Below are positions 54,052 to 64,000 of a stretch of 64,000 nt of DNA, one piece after another (position 1 is the first letter of the stretch; the number at the start of each line of letters is the position of its first letter). The translations under genes were made by a program, and so were the position numbers. The stretch comes from Thioalkalivibrio sp. ALJ12 (lineage in GTDB: Bacteria; Pseudomonadota; Gammaproteobacteria; Ectothiorhodospirales; Ectothiorhodospiraceae). Where the stretch lies: contig NZ_KB899540.1 of assembly GCF_000378305.1 (NCBI RefSeq), positions 129,924-193,923 of the forward strand, written 5' to 3'. The notes below the pieces were generated by a model that saw nothing but the letters and a program-made list of their open reading frames with translations, ran no database searches and had not been told where the DNA came from.

Positions 54052-54861
54052 TCAGCCCCCGAACAGGCGTCCGAAGAAGCCCTTCTTCGGTACATCGACA
54101 AAGCGAAGCGGGCGCTCCTCGCCCAGGAAGCGATCCACTGCATCCTGGTAGGCCTGACCGGCGTCGGATTCCTCGTCCAGCACCACGGGCTGGCCGGCAT
54201 TCGAGGCGTTCAGCACGGCCTGCGACTCGGGGATCACACCCAGCAGGTCGATGGCCAGGATCTCGCCCACGTCCTCGATACTGAGCATCTCGCCGCGCGC
54301 GGCGCGCTCCGCGGCATAGCGGGTCAGTAACAGACGCCCCTGGATCGGCTCGCCGCCCTGTTCCACCTGCCGGGTCTTGCTGGCGAGGATGCCGAGGATG
54401 CGGTCGGAGTCACGCACCGAGGAGACTTCGGGGTTGGTGACCACGATGGCCTCGTCAGCAAAGTAGGCCGCCATCAGCGCGCCCCGCTCGATACCGGCCG
54501 GGCTGTCGCAGATGATGTACTCGAAGTCCTCGGACAGCTCGTTCAGCACGCGTTCCACGCCTTCCTGGCTCAGGGCATCCTTGTCGCGCGTCTGCGAGGC
54601 CGGGAGGATGTACAGGTTGTCCGCGCGCTTGTCGCGGATCAGCGCCTGTTTCAGGTTGGCGTCGCCATTGATCACGTTGACGAAGTCGTACACCACACGG
54701 CGCTCGCAGCCCATGATCAGGTCCAGGTTGCGCAGACCGACGTCGAAATCGATCACGGCCGTCTTGTGGCCGCGCAGGGCCAGACCGGTGGCGATCGCGG
54801 CAGAGGTGGTGGTCTTGCCGACCCCGCCCTTGCCCGAGGTAATCACTACGATGCGTGCCAT
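54052..54861 (-). CDS. minD: Septum site-determining ATPase MinD
   Basis: This 269-residue deviant-Walker ATPase has [34 protein letters not shown] and [12 protein letters not shown] at the C-terminus, an amphipathic membrane-targeting helix. It recruits MinC to the membrane and oscillates with MinE. The ATG at 54861 ([13 protein letters not shown]) is preferred over a longer open frame because it matches the family start. Confidence 0.97.
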   Translation of the reverse strand: MARIVVITSGKGGVGKTTTSAAIATGLALRGHKTAVIDFDVGLRNLDLIMGCERRVVYDFVNVINGDANLKQALIRDKRADNLYILPASQTRDKDALSQEGVERVLNELSEDFEYIICDSPAGIERGALMAAYFADEAIVVTNPEVSSVRDSDRILGILASKTRQVEQGGEPIQGRLLLTRYAAERAARGEMLSIEDVGEILAIDLLGVIPESQAVLNASNAGQPVVLDEESDAGQAYQDAVDRFLGEERPLRFVDVPKKGFFGRLFGG

Positions 54862-54928
54862 GGTGGCTGCTTCTCCTTGGTCGTCGTGCGAGGGCATGTG
54901 CAAGGCCGAGCGGCCCCACGCCGCTCGC

Positions 54929-55708
54929 TCAGATTTCAGCGATCTTGAGGCTTTCGCCCGCGAGTGTCACCAGCCGGTTCTCGCCGCGCTCGGACTCGGC
55001 GATATCCTCGGCCACCCGGTAATGTCCCGCGATAGACAAAAGCTCTGCATCCAGTCGCCGGCAGAAGATCCGAGCCGTCTCCAGGCCCCGCACGCCGGCG
55101 AGTGCCCGCCCGCGCAGAGGACCCAGCACATGGATGTGGCCATCCGCGAGCAGTTCAGCACCGGCGGACACCGCCCCGGTCACCAGCAGGTCGCCGCCGC
55201 GGGCGTAGATCTGCTGCCCGGAACGGACAGGACGATCCACCACACGGGTCGCGCTGTGGACCGCGGGGGCGGCCTCGGCCAACCTGTCCGCGGATTTCTT
55301 GCCCTTCTTGCTCGGCGCCGGCTCCGGCGGCTCGCCTTCATCCAGGGGCACCTCGCCACTGGGCGCGCCACCGCGGCCACCCAGTTGCAGCACGGGCAAC
55401 ACATCGAATAGCTCGGAATAGCTCTGCAGACGCTCGGCGACCTCGCCGGCATGCAGGCCGATCAGCTTGAAGCCCTCGGCGCGCACCTGCTCGATGGTCG
55501 CCTGCAGGTCGCTCTCGGGGGCCTCGGCCACCGGCTCGAGGTCCAGCACGATGGGCATGTCGCGCATCAGATCCGGGGCCTGTTCCCGGTGTGCGATCAG
55601 CTGCTCGCCGAGCTGCCGGGGGTCGGTCTGGAACACCCGCAGCACCGACACCAGCATCATGCGCCCTTTCAGTTCAATGGTCTGGACGGGACTCGGCGTA
55701 GCGCTCAT
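54929..55708 (-). CDS. minC: Septum formation inhibitor MinC
   Basis: This is a 259-residue protein. The N-terminal domain ([20 protein letters not shown], seen as [16 protein letters not shown]) is joined by a Pro/Lys-rich linker to a C-terminal beta-helix ([35 protein letters not shown], seen as [19 protein letters not shown]). This contacts MinD and FtsZ. It starts at ATG 55708; codons upstream are not homologous. It is the first gene of minCDE. Confidence 0.95.
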   Translation of the reverse strand: MSATPSPVQTIELKGRMMLVSVLRVFQTDPRQLGEQLIAHREQAPDLMRDMPIVLDLEPVAEAPESDLQATIEQVRAEGFKLIGLHAGEVAERLQSYSELFDVLPVLQLGGRGGAPSGEVPLDEGEPPEPAPSKKGKKSADRLAEAAPAVHSATRVVDRPVRSGQQIYARGGDLLVTGAVSAGAELLADGHIHVLGPLRGRALAGVRGLETARIFCRRLDAELLSIAGHYRVAEDIAESERGENRLVTLAGESLKIAEI

Positions 55709-55845
55709 GCGTGCGTAGGGCCCTGCTGTGAGATCGGCGATCGGGAAACTCGGCCTCCAACGCGCGTCGGAAGACCGGAAAGATGCGCGCTTTATAGCGC
55801 GGACGGGGAAAGCACAGCAAGGGAGTGCCACCGAAATCGGCGGCG

Positions 55846-55863
55846 GATCGGTGTTTCCTTAAG
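55846..55863. repeat. Relic end of the structured element at the DUF1295 gene stop
   Basis: On the leftward strand the DUF1295 gene ends CTTAAGGAAACACCGATCC: its TAA stop leads directly into GGAAACACCGATC, the terminal sequence of the structured element. No intact partner end is seen before minC. Confidence 0.5.
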
Positions 55864-56632
55864 ATCGTGGCGGACCCGGGATCAGCGTATTGGTGCGCCG
55901 CGCATAGTCCGCATAGCCCGGCCGCGAGGCATGCAGACGTTTTTCCAGTAACGTGACGCCCGACACACGCAGGATCAGCACGATCATCAGGATCGCCGAG
56001 GGCACCGCCCACCAGCCCCCGACGGCCAGCGCGAGCAAGCCGTAGCCCACCCAGACGACGATCTCGCCGAAGTAGTTCGGGTGGCGGCTGTAGCGCCACA
56101 AGCCCTGGTCCATGACCTCGCCCCGCCGTGCAGGGTCGGCCCGGAAGCGCGCCATCTGTGCGTCCGCGACCGATTCATACAGCGTGCCCAGCGCCCAGAC
56201 GGCCGCGCCCAGGGCGGCCAGCGGCCACCAGACACTCACGGCATTCGTCACCGCCAGCATCGGCAGGCCGATTACGGCCACCAGCGCACCCTGCAGCCAG
56301 AAGATCGTGACCAGGCTGCGCGCGGCGAACCCTCGTTCCGACAGCCCCTCGCGCATGTCGGTATAGCGCCCGTCCTCGCCGTGACCCCAGTTGCGCCAGG
56401 TAATGAACAGCGACAGCCGCAGCCCCCACAGCAGCACCGGGATCACGATCCAGAGGCCCTGCGCCGGCCAGCCCGCAAGCCCCCACCAGACCAGCGTCAC
56501 GACCACGAAGCCCAGGCCCCAGAAGCGGTCGACCAGGCTGGCGTCGTGGCGCCAGACGCTGCCGGCCCAGACCAGGGTCATCAGGAGCAGGCTGGCCATA
56601 AGGCCCCAGAGAAACGCCATCAGTGTCTCCAT
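55859..56632 (-). CDS. DUF1295 (steroid 5-alpha-reductase-like) membrane protein
   Basis: This 257-residue polytopic membrane protein has about seven hydrophobic segments. The DUF1295 hallmarks are VDRFWGLGFVVVTLVWWGL, LFITWRNWGHGEDGRY, DQGLWRYSRHPNYFGEI and LLEKRLHASRPGYADYARR. The C-terminal RHPNYFGE resembles sterol reductase/ICMT-type NADPH- or SAM-binding motifs. It is 5 bases after the Cfa-like gene; the two are commonly paired. A lipid-modifying reductase role is inferred. Confidence 0.87.
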   Translation of the reverse strand: METLMAFLWGLMASLLLMTLVWAGSVWRHDASLVDRFWGLGFVVVTLVWWGLAGWPAQGLWIVIPVLLWGLRLSLFITWRNWGHGEDGRYTDMREGLSERGFAARSLVTIFWLQGALVAVIGLPMLAVTNAVSVWWPLAALGAAVWALGTLYESVADAQMARFRADPARRGEVMDQGLWRYSRHPNYFGEIVVWVGYGLLALAVGGWWAVPSAILMIVLILRVSGVTLLEKRLHASRPGYADYARRTNTLIPGPPRS

Positions 56633-56637
56633 CGCGA

Positions 56638-57675
56638 TCAGTCTCCCGGCCGTTCGAACAGCACATGGGAGACGAACCACTCGTCCCCGCCGCTGTAGTC
56701 GAACAGCTCCGCGCAGGCCATGTAGAAGATCCGCCAGCGCTGGAACCAGAGTGCCGCCTGCTGTGCACCATAGGCCGTCTCGAACAGGGGCATCAGCGTG
56801 TCGCGGGCACGATCCTGGCGGGCCAGCCAGGCGTTGAGCGTGCGGGCATAGTGCTGCCCACCGACGCGCCACTGGCGGATCACACGCAGGTCCTCCTGGA
56901 AGTGCCGCGCGAGGTCGTCCGACGGCATCAGGCCGTCGCGGAAGAAGTGCCGCCCCATCCAGTCATGCTCGCCCTCGGACTCGAACACATACGCGTGTTC
57001 GCGATGGGCGAACACATGCATGAAGAAGCGCCCGCCGGGATTGAGCCACCCGGCAATGCGCCGCAGCAGTTCCGGCCAGTTGCGCATGTGCTCGAACATT
57101 TCGATCGAAACCGCCCGGTCAAAGCCCGGCGACGGTGGGGCGAACGTGTTCATGTCCGCGGTCAGGACCTCGAGATTGGCAAGCCCGAGGGCATCGCGCC
57201 GGGCCTCGATAAAGGCCCGCTGGGTATTGGAGTTGGAGACGGCGGTGATCCGTGCGCCGGGGTACTGCTCGGCCATCCACAGCGACAGCGACCCCCAGCC
57301 GCAGCCCAGCTCGAGCACCCGCTGGCCGTCGGCAATCCCCGCGCGCTCGCAGGTCAGGCGCAACATCGCGACCTCGGCCGCCTCCAGGGTGTCGACACCC
57401 TCCGGCCACCAGGCGCTGGAGTACTTGAGGCGCGGGCCCAGGCAATGCTCGAAGTAAGCGGTGGGGATCTCGTAGTGCTGCTCGTTGGCAATATCGGTGG
57501 ACAGGGCAACGGGAGAAGCGCGCATGGATTCGATCAGGGCGTAGCGCCGTTCCATGGTCTCCTCGGCCGTGCCGGAGACCTCTGCCAGGCGCTCCGCCAG
57601 CAGCAGGCGGATCCCCGCACGCACCAGCATATCCGGCACGCGTCCCTGCTCCGCCCACTCCATCATCCGCTGCAT
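56638..57675 (-). CDS. Cfa-like SAM-dependent methyltransferase
   Basis: This 345-residue protein belongs to the cyclopropane synthase-related methyltransferases. It has QHYEIPTAYFEHCLGPRLKYSSAWWP, seen as QHYEIPTAYFEHCLGPRL, VLELGCGWGSLSLWMAEQ, VSIEMFEHMRNWPELLRR and FMHVFAHREHAYVFE. It lacks the Cfa N-terminal domain and resembles the coclaurine N-methyltransferase branch. With DUF1295 downstream a lipid or amine methylation is plausible; the substrate is unknown. It differs from the cfa at 29.5 kb. Confidence 0.87.
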   Translation of the reverse strand: MQRMMEWAEQGRVPDMLVRAGIRLLLAERLAEVSGTAEETMERRYALIESMRASPVALSTDIANEQHYEIPTAYFEHCLGPRLKYSSAWWPEGVDTLEAAEVAMLRLTCERAGIADGQRVLELGCGWGSLSLWMAEQYPGARITAVSNSNTQRAFIEARRDALGLANLEVLTADMNTFAPPSPGFDRAVSIEMFEHMRNWPELLRRIAGWLNPGGRFFMHVFAHREHAYVFESEGEHDWMGRHFFRDGLMPSDDLARHFQEDLRVIRQWRVGGQHYARTLNAWLARQDRARDTLMPLFETAYGAQQAALWFQRWRIFYMACAELFDYSGGDEWFVSHVLFERPGD

Positions 57676-57740
57676 GCCGCATCTCCCCTTGAGTGCAACA
57701 TGGACCCCGGGAAGTGTGACCGGTTCCCGCGATTCAACGC

Positions 57741-60700
57741 CTACGCATCGCTGCGACGGTCTCCGTAGCCACCGCCGCCGGGTGTGCGTATCTCGATCGC
57801 ATCCCCTGGCTCTACATGGCGGCGATCGCAGGCGGACATCGGTTCGCGCGTGCCGTCGGCGCGCAGGATCGCATCATCCCCCGGCGCACCCGGCCCGCCA
57901 CCGGCGATCCCGAACGGCGGCACCCGGCGACGGTTGGACAACAGCACGACCTCCATCGCCTGGTCGAACCCGAGCCGGCGGATCACTCCATCACCGCCCG
58001 GATAATGCCCCTGCCCCCCTGAGCCGCGGCGGTAGGCGAAGCGCTCCACCCGCACCGGGAAGCGGCTCTCCAGCACCTCGGGGTCGGTCAGCCGCGAGTT
58101 GGTCATGTGGGTCTGCACCGCGCTGGCCCCGGCGTAACCCGGCCCCGCGCCGGCCCCGCCGGCGATCGTCTCGTAGCACTGGTAGTCGGCATTGCCGAAA
58201 GTCAGGTTGTTCATCGTGCCCTGGGCCGCCGCCTGCACCCCCAGCGCCCCGAACAGGGCATCGGTGACCACCTGCGAGGTCTCGACATTGCCGGCCACCA
58301 CCGCGGCGGGCGGCGCCGGGTTCAGCAGGCCGTCCTCCGGAATGACCAGGTCGACCGGCGCCAGGCAGCCATCGTTCAGCGGGATCGCATCCTCCAGCAG
58401 GGTACGCAGTACATACAGCACCGCCGCGCGCACGATGGAGCTCGGCGCGTTGAAGTTGTCCCCGCGTACCGCGCTGGTACCGGTGAAGTCGATGCGCAGG
58501 CGCCGGTCGGCGGGACCGGGGGCGACCTGTACCCGCACCTCGGCGCCGTTGTCCATCGGATACGCGAACGTGCCGGCCTCGAGCTGCGGGATCAGCCGTT
58601 CCACCGCCTCGGCCGCGTTGTCCAGCACGTGGCCCATATAGGCTGTCACCATGGCCGCGCCGTACTCATCCAGGAGCCGGCCCAGCTCCTCCAGTCCCTT
58701 GCGGTTGGCCGCGACCTGGGCCTCGAGATCGGCGAGGTTCTGATCGGGGTTGCGCGTCGGCCACGGCCCCTCGCCCAGCAGCGCGCGCATGCGGTCGCTG
58801 TCGAATACCCCGTCGCGCACCAGCCGGGTGGGCGGGATCAGCACGCCCTCCTCCTCAAGGCATGTGGAGAACGCGGGCATGGAGCCCGGGGTAATGCCGC
58901 CGACATCGGCGTGATGCCCGCGCGAGGCGACGAAGAACGCGGGGGCACCGGCCGCTGCAGACGGGTCTTCGGTCACCTGTTCACCCCCATCCAGGAACAC
59001 CGGCGTGACCACGGTGATGTCCGGCAGGTGGGTGCCGCCGTTGTAGGGGTCGTTCAGCACGAAGGCATCGCCCGGGCGCAGGTCGCCGGCGAACGCCTCC
59101 ACCACCGCGCGCACGCTGGCCCCCATGGAGCCGAGATGAACGGGCATGTGCGGGGCATTGGCGACCAGACGGCCCTCGGTGTCGAACAGTGCACAGGAGA
59201 AATCCAGGCGCTCCTTGATGTTCACCGAGTGCGCGGTGTTGCGCAGGGTGAAGCCCATCTGGTCGGCGATCGCCATGAAGCGGTTGTTGAACACCTCCAG
59301 CAGGATCGGATCGCGCGGGACGGCCTCGGGGCTTGTTGCCGCCGCGCCCGGACGCCGCGCGCTGCCCCGCTCGCGATCCAGCCGCAGGGTCCCGTCCGCC
59401 TCGATGCACCCGGCCCAGCCGGGCTCCAGCACCAGCGTCGCGGTCGGCTCGATCACGATGGCCGGACCGGCCAGGGTCATGCCGGGCTGCAGGGATTCCC
59501 GCCGGTACAGCGGCACATGGCGTTGGTCGCCGTCGATGACCATCGCGACCGTATCCGCCTCCGGCGCAGGCCCCTGGGCCGCCGCTGCCGCCATGCGCTC
59601 CGGTGCGGTCTCCCTCGGGGCGGCGATCGCCTCGGCCGTCGCGATCGCCACCACCAGCTCACGATCCGGCGGGGCAAAGCCGTAGCGCGCGCGGTAGGCC
59701 TCGGCAAAGGCCGCCATCAACGCCGCGGGCTCGCCCGCCGGGACCTCCAGCGCGGTGTCCGAACCGGCCAGGCGCAGATGCAGCCGCCGCTCGATGCGCA
59801 TGTCCGCTGCTGCCACGCCCTGATCCGTCAGCGCGGCGCGGGCAGCCGCGACCTGTTCCGCCAGGGCGGACTCGATCGCCCCGGCATGCGGCTCGTCCAG
59901 CGGCCACTCCAGGCTGCGTTCGCGCAGGGCGCGCAACTCGCCCAGCCCCATGCCGTAGGCGGACAGCACGCCACCGAGCGGATGAAACAGGATATGCCGC
60001 ATGCCCAGCTGCTCCGCCACGCGGCAGGCGTGCTGCCCCCCGGCGCCCCCGAAACAGACCAGCGCATAACGCGAGACGTCATGCCCGCGCTGCACCGATA
60101 TGGTCTTGATCGCCTGGGCCATATGCTCCACCGCGATCTGCAGCGCCCCCTCGGCCAGACTCTCCGGGGTCGCGGGTTCCCCGGTCGCGGCCGCCACCGC
60201 GGCGGCCAGCTCCGCGAACTGTCGGCGCACCGGCTCCGCATCCAGTGGCCGGTCGCGATCCGGCCCGAACACCGCCGGGAAGTACTCCGGGCGCAGCCGC
60301 CCCAGCAGCAGGTTGCAGTCGGTCACGGTCAGCGGCCCGCCCTGGCCGTAGCAGGCAGGTCCGGGCTGGGCGCCGGCGGACTCCGGTCCCACGCGCAGAC
60401 GGATGCCATCGAAGCGGCAGATCGATCCGCCCCCGGCCGCGACCGTATGGATATCGAGCATGGGCACACGCAGCCGCGCACCGGCCACCTCGCTCTCCTG
60501 GCGGCGCTCCAGCGCCCCCGCCAGATGCGCGACATCGGTAGAGGTGCCCCCCATGTCGAAGGTGATCAGGCGTTCGAAGCCGAGCGGACCGGCGGTCTTG
60601 AGTGCCCCGACGATCCCCCCGGCCGGCCCCGACAGGATCGCGTCGCGCCCGCGAAACCGGGCCGCGTCCACCAGCCCGCCATGCGACTGCATGAACCGCA

Positions 60701-61418
60701 GGGGTACACGGCCCAGCTCACCCGCCACCTGTTCGACATAACGGCGCAACACCGGCGAGAGATAGGCGTCGACCACCGTGGTTTCGCCGCGCGGGACCAG
60801 CTTGATCAGCGGGCTGGTCGCGTGGCTGGTCGCGACCTCGGCGAACCCCAGTTCGCGCGCCAGCGAGGCGATCGCCTGCTCGTGCGCCGGATAGCGATAG
60901 CCATGCAGGCAGACGATGGCCACACACCGGATGCCGTCCGCCAGCGCCGCCTGCAGCCGCGGCCTCAGCGCGTCCAGATCGACCGGGATGAGGACCTCGC
61001 CGGCCGCATTCACCCGTTCGTGCACCGGCTCCACCCGTGCGTAGACCGGGGACGGCAGGTGGATCTCGCGGGCGAAAAGATCGGGGCGCGCCTGATGGCC
61101 GATCGCCAGCGCATCCTCCAGCCCCTCAGTGATCACCAGGAGTGTGGGCTCCCCCTTGCGCTCGAGCAGGGCGTTGGTGGCCACGGTCGTGCCCATGCGC
61201 ACCTCGTGTACCACGCCCTCCGGAATGGGTGCTTCGGCCGGGAGCTCCAGCAGATCGCGAATACCCTGCACGGCCGCATCGCGGTAGGCCTCCGGGTTCT
61301 CCGACAGCAGTTTGCGGGTGTGCAGGCGCCCCGCCGGATCACGTGCGACCAGGTCGGTGAACGTCCCGCCCCGGTCCACCCAGAAATGCCAGTCTTTCGC
61401 CGCTGTGGCTTGAGTCAT
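57741..61418 (-). CDS. Fused 5-oxoprolinase/hydantoinase (HyuA-HyuB type)
   Basis: This is a 1225-residue protein. The N-terminal HyuA-like actin-fold ATPase half ([64 protein letters not shown]) is followed by a HyuB half (about 740-1225) with [37 protein letters not shown] and TPGGGGYG at the end. The length equals eukaryotic-type 5-oxoprolinase (about 1,280). It likely opens 5-oxoproline or hydantoins with ATP. It starts at ATG 61418. Confidence 0.93.
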   Translation of the reverse strand: MTQATAAKDWHFWVDRGGTFTDLVARDPAGRLHTRKLLSENPEAYRDAAVQGIRDLLELPAEAPIPEGVVHEVRMGTTVATNALLERKGEPTLLVITEGLEDALAIGHQARPDLFAREIHLPSPVYARVEPVHERVNAAGEVLIPVDLDALRPRLQAALADGIRCVAIVCLHGYRYPAHEQAIASLARELGFAEVATSHATSPLIKLVPRGETTVVDAYLSPVLRRYVEQVAGELGRVPLRFMQSHGGLVDAARFRGRDAILSGPAGGIVGALKTAGPLGFERLITFDMGGTSTDVAHLAGALERRQESEVAGARLRVPMLDIHTVAAGGGSICRFDGIRLRVGPESAGAQPGPACYGQGGPLTVTDCNLLLGRLRPEYFPAVFGPDRDRPLDAEPVRRQFAELAAAVAAATGEPATPESLAEGALQIAVEHMAQAIKTISVQRGHDVSRYALVCFGGAGGQHACRVAEQLGMRHILFHPLGGVLSAYGMGLGELRALRERSLEWPLDEPHAGAIESALAEQVAAARAALTDQGVAAADMRIERRLHLRLAGSDTALEVPAGEPAALMAAFAEAYRARYGFAPPDRELVVAIATAEAIAAPRETAPERMAAAAAQGPAPEADTVAMVIDGDQRHVPLYRRESLQPGMTLAGPAIVIEPTATLVLEPGWAGCIEADGTLRLDRERGSARRPGAAATSPEAVPRDPILLEVFNNRFMAIADQMGFTLRNTAHSVNIKERLDFSCALFDTEGRLVANAPHMPVHLGSMGASVRAVVEAFAGDLRPGDAFVLNDPYNGGTHLPDITVVTPVFLDGGEQVTEDPSAAAGAPAFFVASRGHHADVGGITPGSMPAFSTCLEEEGVLIPPTRLVRDGVFDSDRMRALLGEGPWPTRNPDQNLADLEAQVAANRKGLEELGRLLDEYGAAMVTAYMGHVLDNAAEAVERLIPQLEAGTFAYPMDNGAEVRVQVAPGPADRRLRIDFTGTSAVRGDNFNAPSSIVRAAVLYVLRTLLEDAIPLNDGCLAPVDLVIPEDGLLNPAPPAAVVAGNVETSQVVTDALFGALGVQAAAQGTMNNLTFGNADYQCYETIAGGAGAGPGYAGASAVQTHMTNSRLTDPEVLESRFPVRVERFAYRRGSGGQGHYPGGDGVIRRLGFDQAMEVVLLSNRRRVPPFGIAGGGPGAPGDDAILRADGTREPMSACDRRHVEPGDAIEIRTPGGGGYGDRRSDA

Positions 61419-61511
61419 GTCCACCGCTCTGGTTTGATCGCCCGAACTCGCGCCCCGTGACCCGGTCGCAGGCTCGTAATTCACGGGCCTTAAACAAAGG
61501 AATTATCGCGC

Positions 61512-62639
61512 ATGGACCCCATTACCCACGCCAGTCTCGGCGCCGTGATCGGCGGCCTCACCCTCGGCTCCCGCCTGGGGCGCAAGGCCGTGGTACTGGG
61601 CGCCGGTGTCGCGCTGCTGCCCGACCTGGACGCGTTCATAGCTTACGGGGACGCGGTATCGGAGTTCATCCACCACCGGGGCTTTACGCACTCCTGGCTG
61701 GTGCAGTTGCTGGTGGCCACCGGCGTCGCGGGGCTGCTCGCCAAGGTCCCGGCAACGCGGGAAATCGGCTTTGGCCGCTGGTGGCTGTTCTTCTTCCTGA
61801 TCTGGGCCACCCACTCGCTGAACGACCTGCTGACCACCTACGGCACCCAGGTACTCTGGCCATTGCCAGTCGGCCCCCTGTCCACGGGCTCGATCTTCGT
61901 GATCGACCCGTTCTACACCCTGCCGCTGCTGGTCGCGGCGATCGGCGCGCTGTTCTACCGCTTCGCCCCGCGCCTGCTGGTCGCCGGGCTCGTACTCTCG
62001 ACCGTCTATGCCGGCTCCGGCCTGGCATTGAAGGCCTGGATCGACCACCGCATCCAGCCCGTGCTGGCGGCGATGGAGCTGGAAGAGCAACCGCGAATGG
62101 TCCAGCCGACCCCGTTCAACCTGCTGCTGTGGCGTGTCACCGTGATCAACGGCGACGAGTTCCTGGATGCCTGGGTCGGCATCTTCGACGACCCGATCCG
62201 ACCCGACTTCGAACGCTTCGAGCGCGGTGACCCGGAACTGCGCGAGGCCGCGCTGGCGCTGGAAGACGGGCAGCGCCTGCAGTGGTTCTCCGGCGACTTC
62301 CTGCGCTTTCATCGCACCGCGCATGACGAGGGCCCCGACCGGCTCGTGGTCACCGACATCCGCCTGGGGGTCCCCGGCTTCTTCCCGTTCGGCTTCGAGA
62401 TCGCGGAGGAGCACAACGGCGACTGGGAGCCCATCACCTCGCGCCAGGTCGGCGAACTCCCCCGGCGCGACAGCCTCGACGCCCTCGGCGGCATGCTGCA
62501 GCGGATTGTCGATCCCGAGGGTGCGCCCTGCATTATGGACCTGGGCGATCCGGCCTACGCGATCACGGAGCCACCCCCGCGCTGCCGCATGGGTGGCCGC
62601 ACATCGCCTCCCGCCGGGGGCGCACACGACATGCCGTGA
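61512..62639 (+). CDS. Membrane-bound metal-dependent hydrolase (YdjM/DUF457-like)
   Basis: This is a 375-residue protein. The N-terminus DPITHASLGAVIGGLTLG and LLPDLDAFIAYGDAVSEFIHHRGFTHSWLVQ, seen as FIHHRGFTHSWLVQLL, carry the His/Asp metal motif. Four to five transmembrane helices with ATHSLNDLLTTYGTQV follow. It has a soluble C-terminal domain of about 180 residues. It matches inner-membrane YdjM-type hydrolases of unknown substrate. The stop overlaps the HNH gene start by 4 bases. Confidence 0.87.
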   Translation: MDPITHASLGAVIGGLTLGSRLGRKAVVLGAGVALLPDLDAFIAYGDAVSEFIHHRGFTHSWLVQLLVATGVAGLLAKVPATREIGFGRWWLFFFLIWATHSLNDLLTTYGTQVLWPLPVGPLSTGSIFVIDPFYTLPLLVAAIGALFYRFAPRLLVAGLVLSTVYAGSGLALKAWIDHRIQPVLAAMELEEQPRMVQPTPFNLLLWRVTVINGDEFLDAWVGIFDDPIRPDFERFERGDPELREAALALEDGQRLQWFSGDFLRFHRTAHDEGPDRLVVTDIRLGVPGFFPFGFEIAEEHNGDWEPITSRQVGELPRRDSLDALGGMLQRIVDPEGAPCIMDLGDPAYAITEPPPRCRMGGRTSPPAGGAHDMP

Positions 62640-62971
62640 GCCAGGACGAAGCCATGACGCCCGGGGTGCCCGGCCCGCCACCGGCCTGCGGGCTGTGCGG
62701 CCGGTCGATGGACGACCTGACGCGGCATCACCTGATCCCGCGCAAGCAGCACCGCCGCAAGCGCATCCGGCGCCTGTTCAGTCGGAGCGAGCGCGAACAG
62801 CGAATCCTCTGGGTCTGCCGCCCCTGCCACGACCACATCCACAAGCACTTTGACGAGCAGACCCTGGCCGAGCACCTGAACACCGCGGAGGCCCTGCTCG
62901 CCGAGCCGGTCGTGCAGGACTTCGTCGTCTGGATCGCGCGCCACCCGCCCGGCTTCAAGCCGCGTAGCTAG
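62636..62971 (+). CDS. Small HNH-like zinc-binding protein
   Basis: This 111-residue protein starts at GTG 62636 overlapping the previous stop. CGLCGRSMDDLTRHHLIPRKQHRRKRIRR, seen as CGLCGRSMDDLTRHHLIPRK, then WVCRPCHDHIHKHFDEQ form a two-CxxC zinc site with a His-His-x-Ile-Pro motif typical of HNH endonuclease-related folds. It might be a small nuclease or nucleic-acid-binding factor. It forms a pair with the membrane hydrolase, and its TAG stop begins the structured repeat. Confidence 0.78.
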   Translation: MSQDEAMTPGVPGPPPACGLCGRSMDDLTRHHLIPRKQHRRKRIRRLFSRSEREQRILWVCRPCHDHIHKHFDEQTLAEHLNTAEALLAEPVVQDFVVWIARHPPGFKPRS

Positions 62972-63255
62972 GGAGACGCTGACTTAATCGCACGTCCGCG
63001 CTCGAGTCGCTTTTGCGTGCGAACAAGGCGCGGTGACTGCCGTGCAGTCATTCTGCACAAGGGAACCGCAACGCCGTTCCCGCGCAAAAGCGGCCGAGCC
63101 CCTGCGTTCAATGGCTTGTGGGGTTGGTGCCCCCTGTTCCCCGATCCTTCGTTGCGCCGCTTGCGGGTAGAACCACTACCCGCTGCGCGACGCGCCTTGT
63201 CTCGGAAAACAGGGGGCACCAACGCGGACGTGCGATTAAATCAGCGTCTCCCTAA
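62969..63255. repeat. Structured palindromic element, copy B
   Basis: This is a 287-bp copy in the opposite orientation to copy A. The terminal repeats TAGGGAGACGCTGA... (62969-63000) and ...TCAGCGTCTCCCTAA (63223-63255) match with one G-T-type mismatch. Inside: CGCTTTTGCG arm, TGACTGCCGTGCAGTCATTC, and the GTTGGTGCCCCC/GGGGGCACCAAC arm enclosing GCGGGTAG-TGGTT-CTACCCGC. Stems covary with copy A while loops ACAAGGCGCG and GGATCGGGGAA are unchanged. It begins in the HNH gene stop and ends 13 bases before the dapB stop. Confidence 0.85.
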
Positions 63256-63267
63256 AGCAGCTGGATC

Positions 63268-64000
<733 letters not shown>

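Noticed and set aside
58107-61460. A 1117-codon open frame antisense to the oxoprolinase gene
   Set aside because: Same reason: Arg/His/Gly-rich composition with no family motifs, complementary to a clear enzyme gene.

Overview
The window is a 64 kb, GC-rich, densely coding chromosomal segment of a gammaproteobacterium. The gene set (full Rnf complex, Gram-negative porins, lolA, zapA, minCDE, lexA-imuA-imuB, Sel1 and PII-like proteins) and the protein styles resemble Ectothiorhodospiraceae such as Thioalkalivibrio. That assignment is inferred, not proven. No rRNA or tRNA gene, CRISPR array, prophage or insertion sequence with a transposase was recognised.

Layout. 1-5.2 kb: end of a HAD hydrolase, ribosome rescue factor arfB, a lipoprotein, prfC, a Sel1-repeat protein, rimI and a family-4 uracil-DNA glycosylase. 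5.2-10.1 kb: leftward ilvB-ilvN-ilvC-psd-pssA operon (branched-chain amino acids plus phosphatidylserine). The Psd homologue lacks the serine expected to form its pyruvoyl cofactor. 10.2-13.2 kb: lipoprotein, carbamate kinase, dcd and apbC/mrp. 13.6-17.1 kb: metG, mtnB and an MtnC homologue that has lost the HAD catalytic residues. 17.2-22.5 kb: rnfABCDGE. 22.6-28.7 kb: a YjfB-like small protein, a METTL7-like methyltransferase, an NCS2 permease fused to an RsbW-like ATPase domain, folE, and a DUF3429 protein with a glutaredoxin-like N-terminus.

27.3-30.7 kb: an FAD oxidoreductase, DUF1365 and Cfa operon whose promoter carries TGTACA-type repeats like those bound by light-sensing CarH/LitR regulators. 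30.9-36 kb: a GNAT protein, a protein pair with a secretin-type N-domain, and two outer-membrane beta-barrels with strong terminators. 36.3-41.4 kb: two UbiH-family hydroxylases, pepP and a UPF0149 protein. 41.6-47.5 kb: a small coiled-coil protein, zapA, lolA, ftsK, a DUF429 protein and a SlyD-like/methyltransferase fusion. 47.5-49.7 kb: a GluR0-like ligand-gated potassium channel followed by two PII-like paralogues. 49.7-52.6 kb: SOS cassette lexA-imuA-imuB with an exact LexA box and no dnaE2 beside it. 52.6-64 kb: nucleotide-sugar epimerase, minCDE, a DUF1295/Cfa-like pair, a fused 5-oxoprolinase-type hydantoinase, a membrane hydrolase, an HNH protein and the start-truncated dapB.

The most striking non-coding signal is a two-copy element of about 280 bp (49028-49294 and 62969-63255, opposite orientations). 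Each copy has a near-perfect terminal inverted repeat and internal stems. Between copies the stems differ by compensatory base changes while the loops stay constant. Both copies start inside the stop codon of the upstream gene. Short relics of the same ends sit at other stop codons. This looks like a structured, possibly mobile, undescribed element. Several other dispersed palindromes (REP-like, GTAGGATG-type and ATTGCGAGG-type) occupy the remaining gaps.
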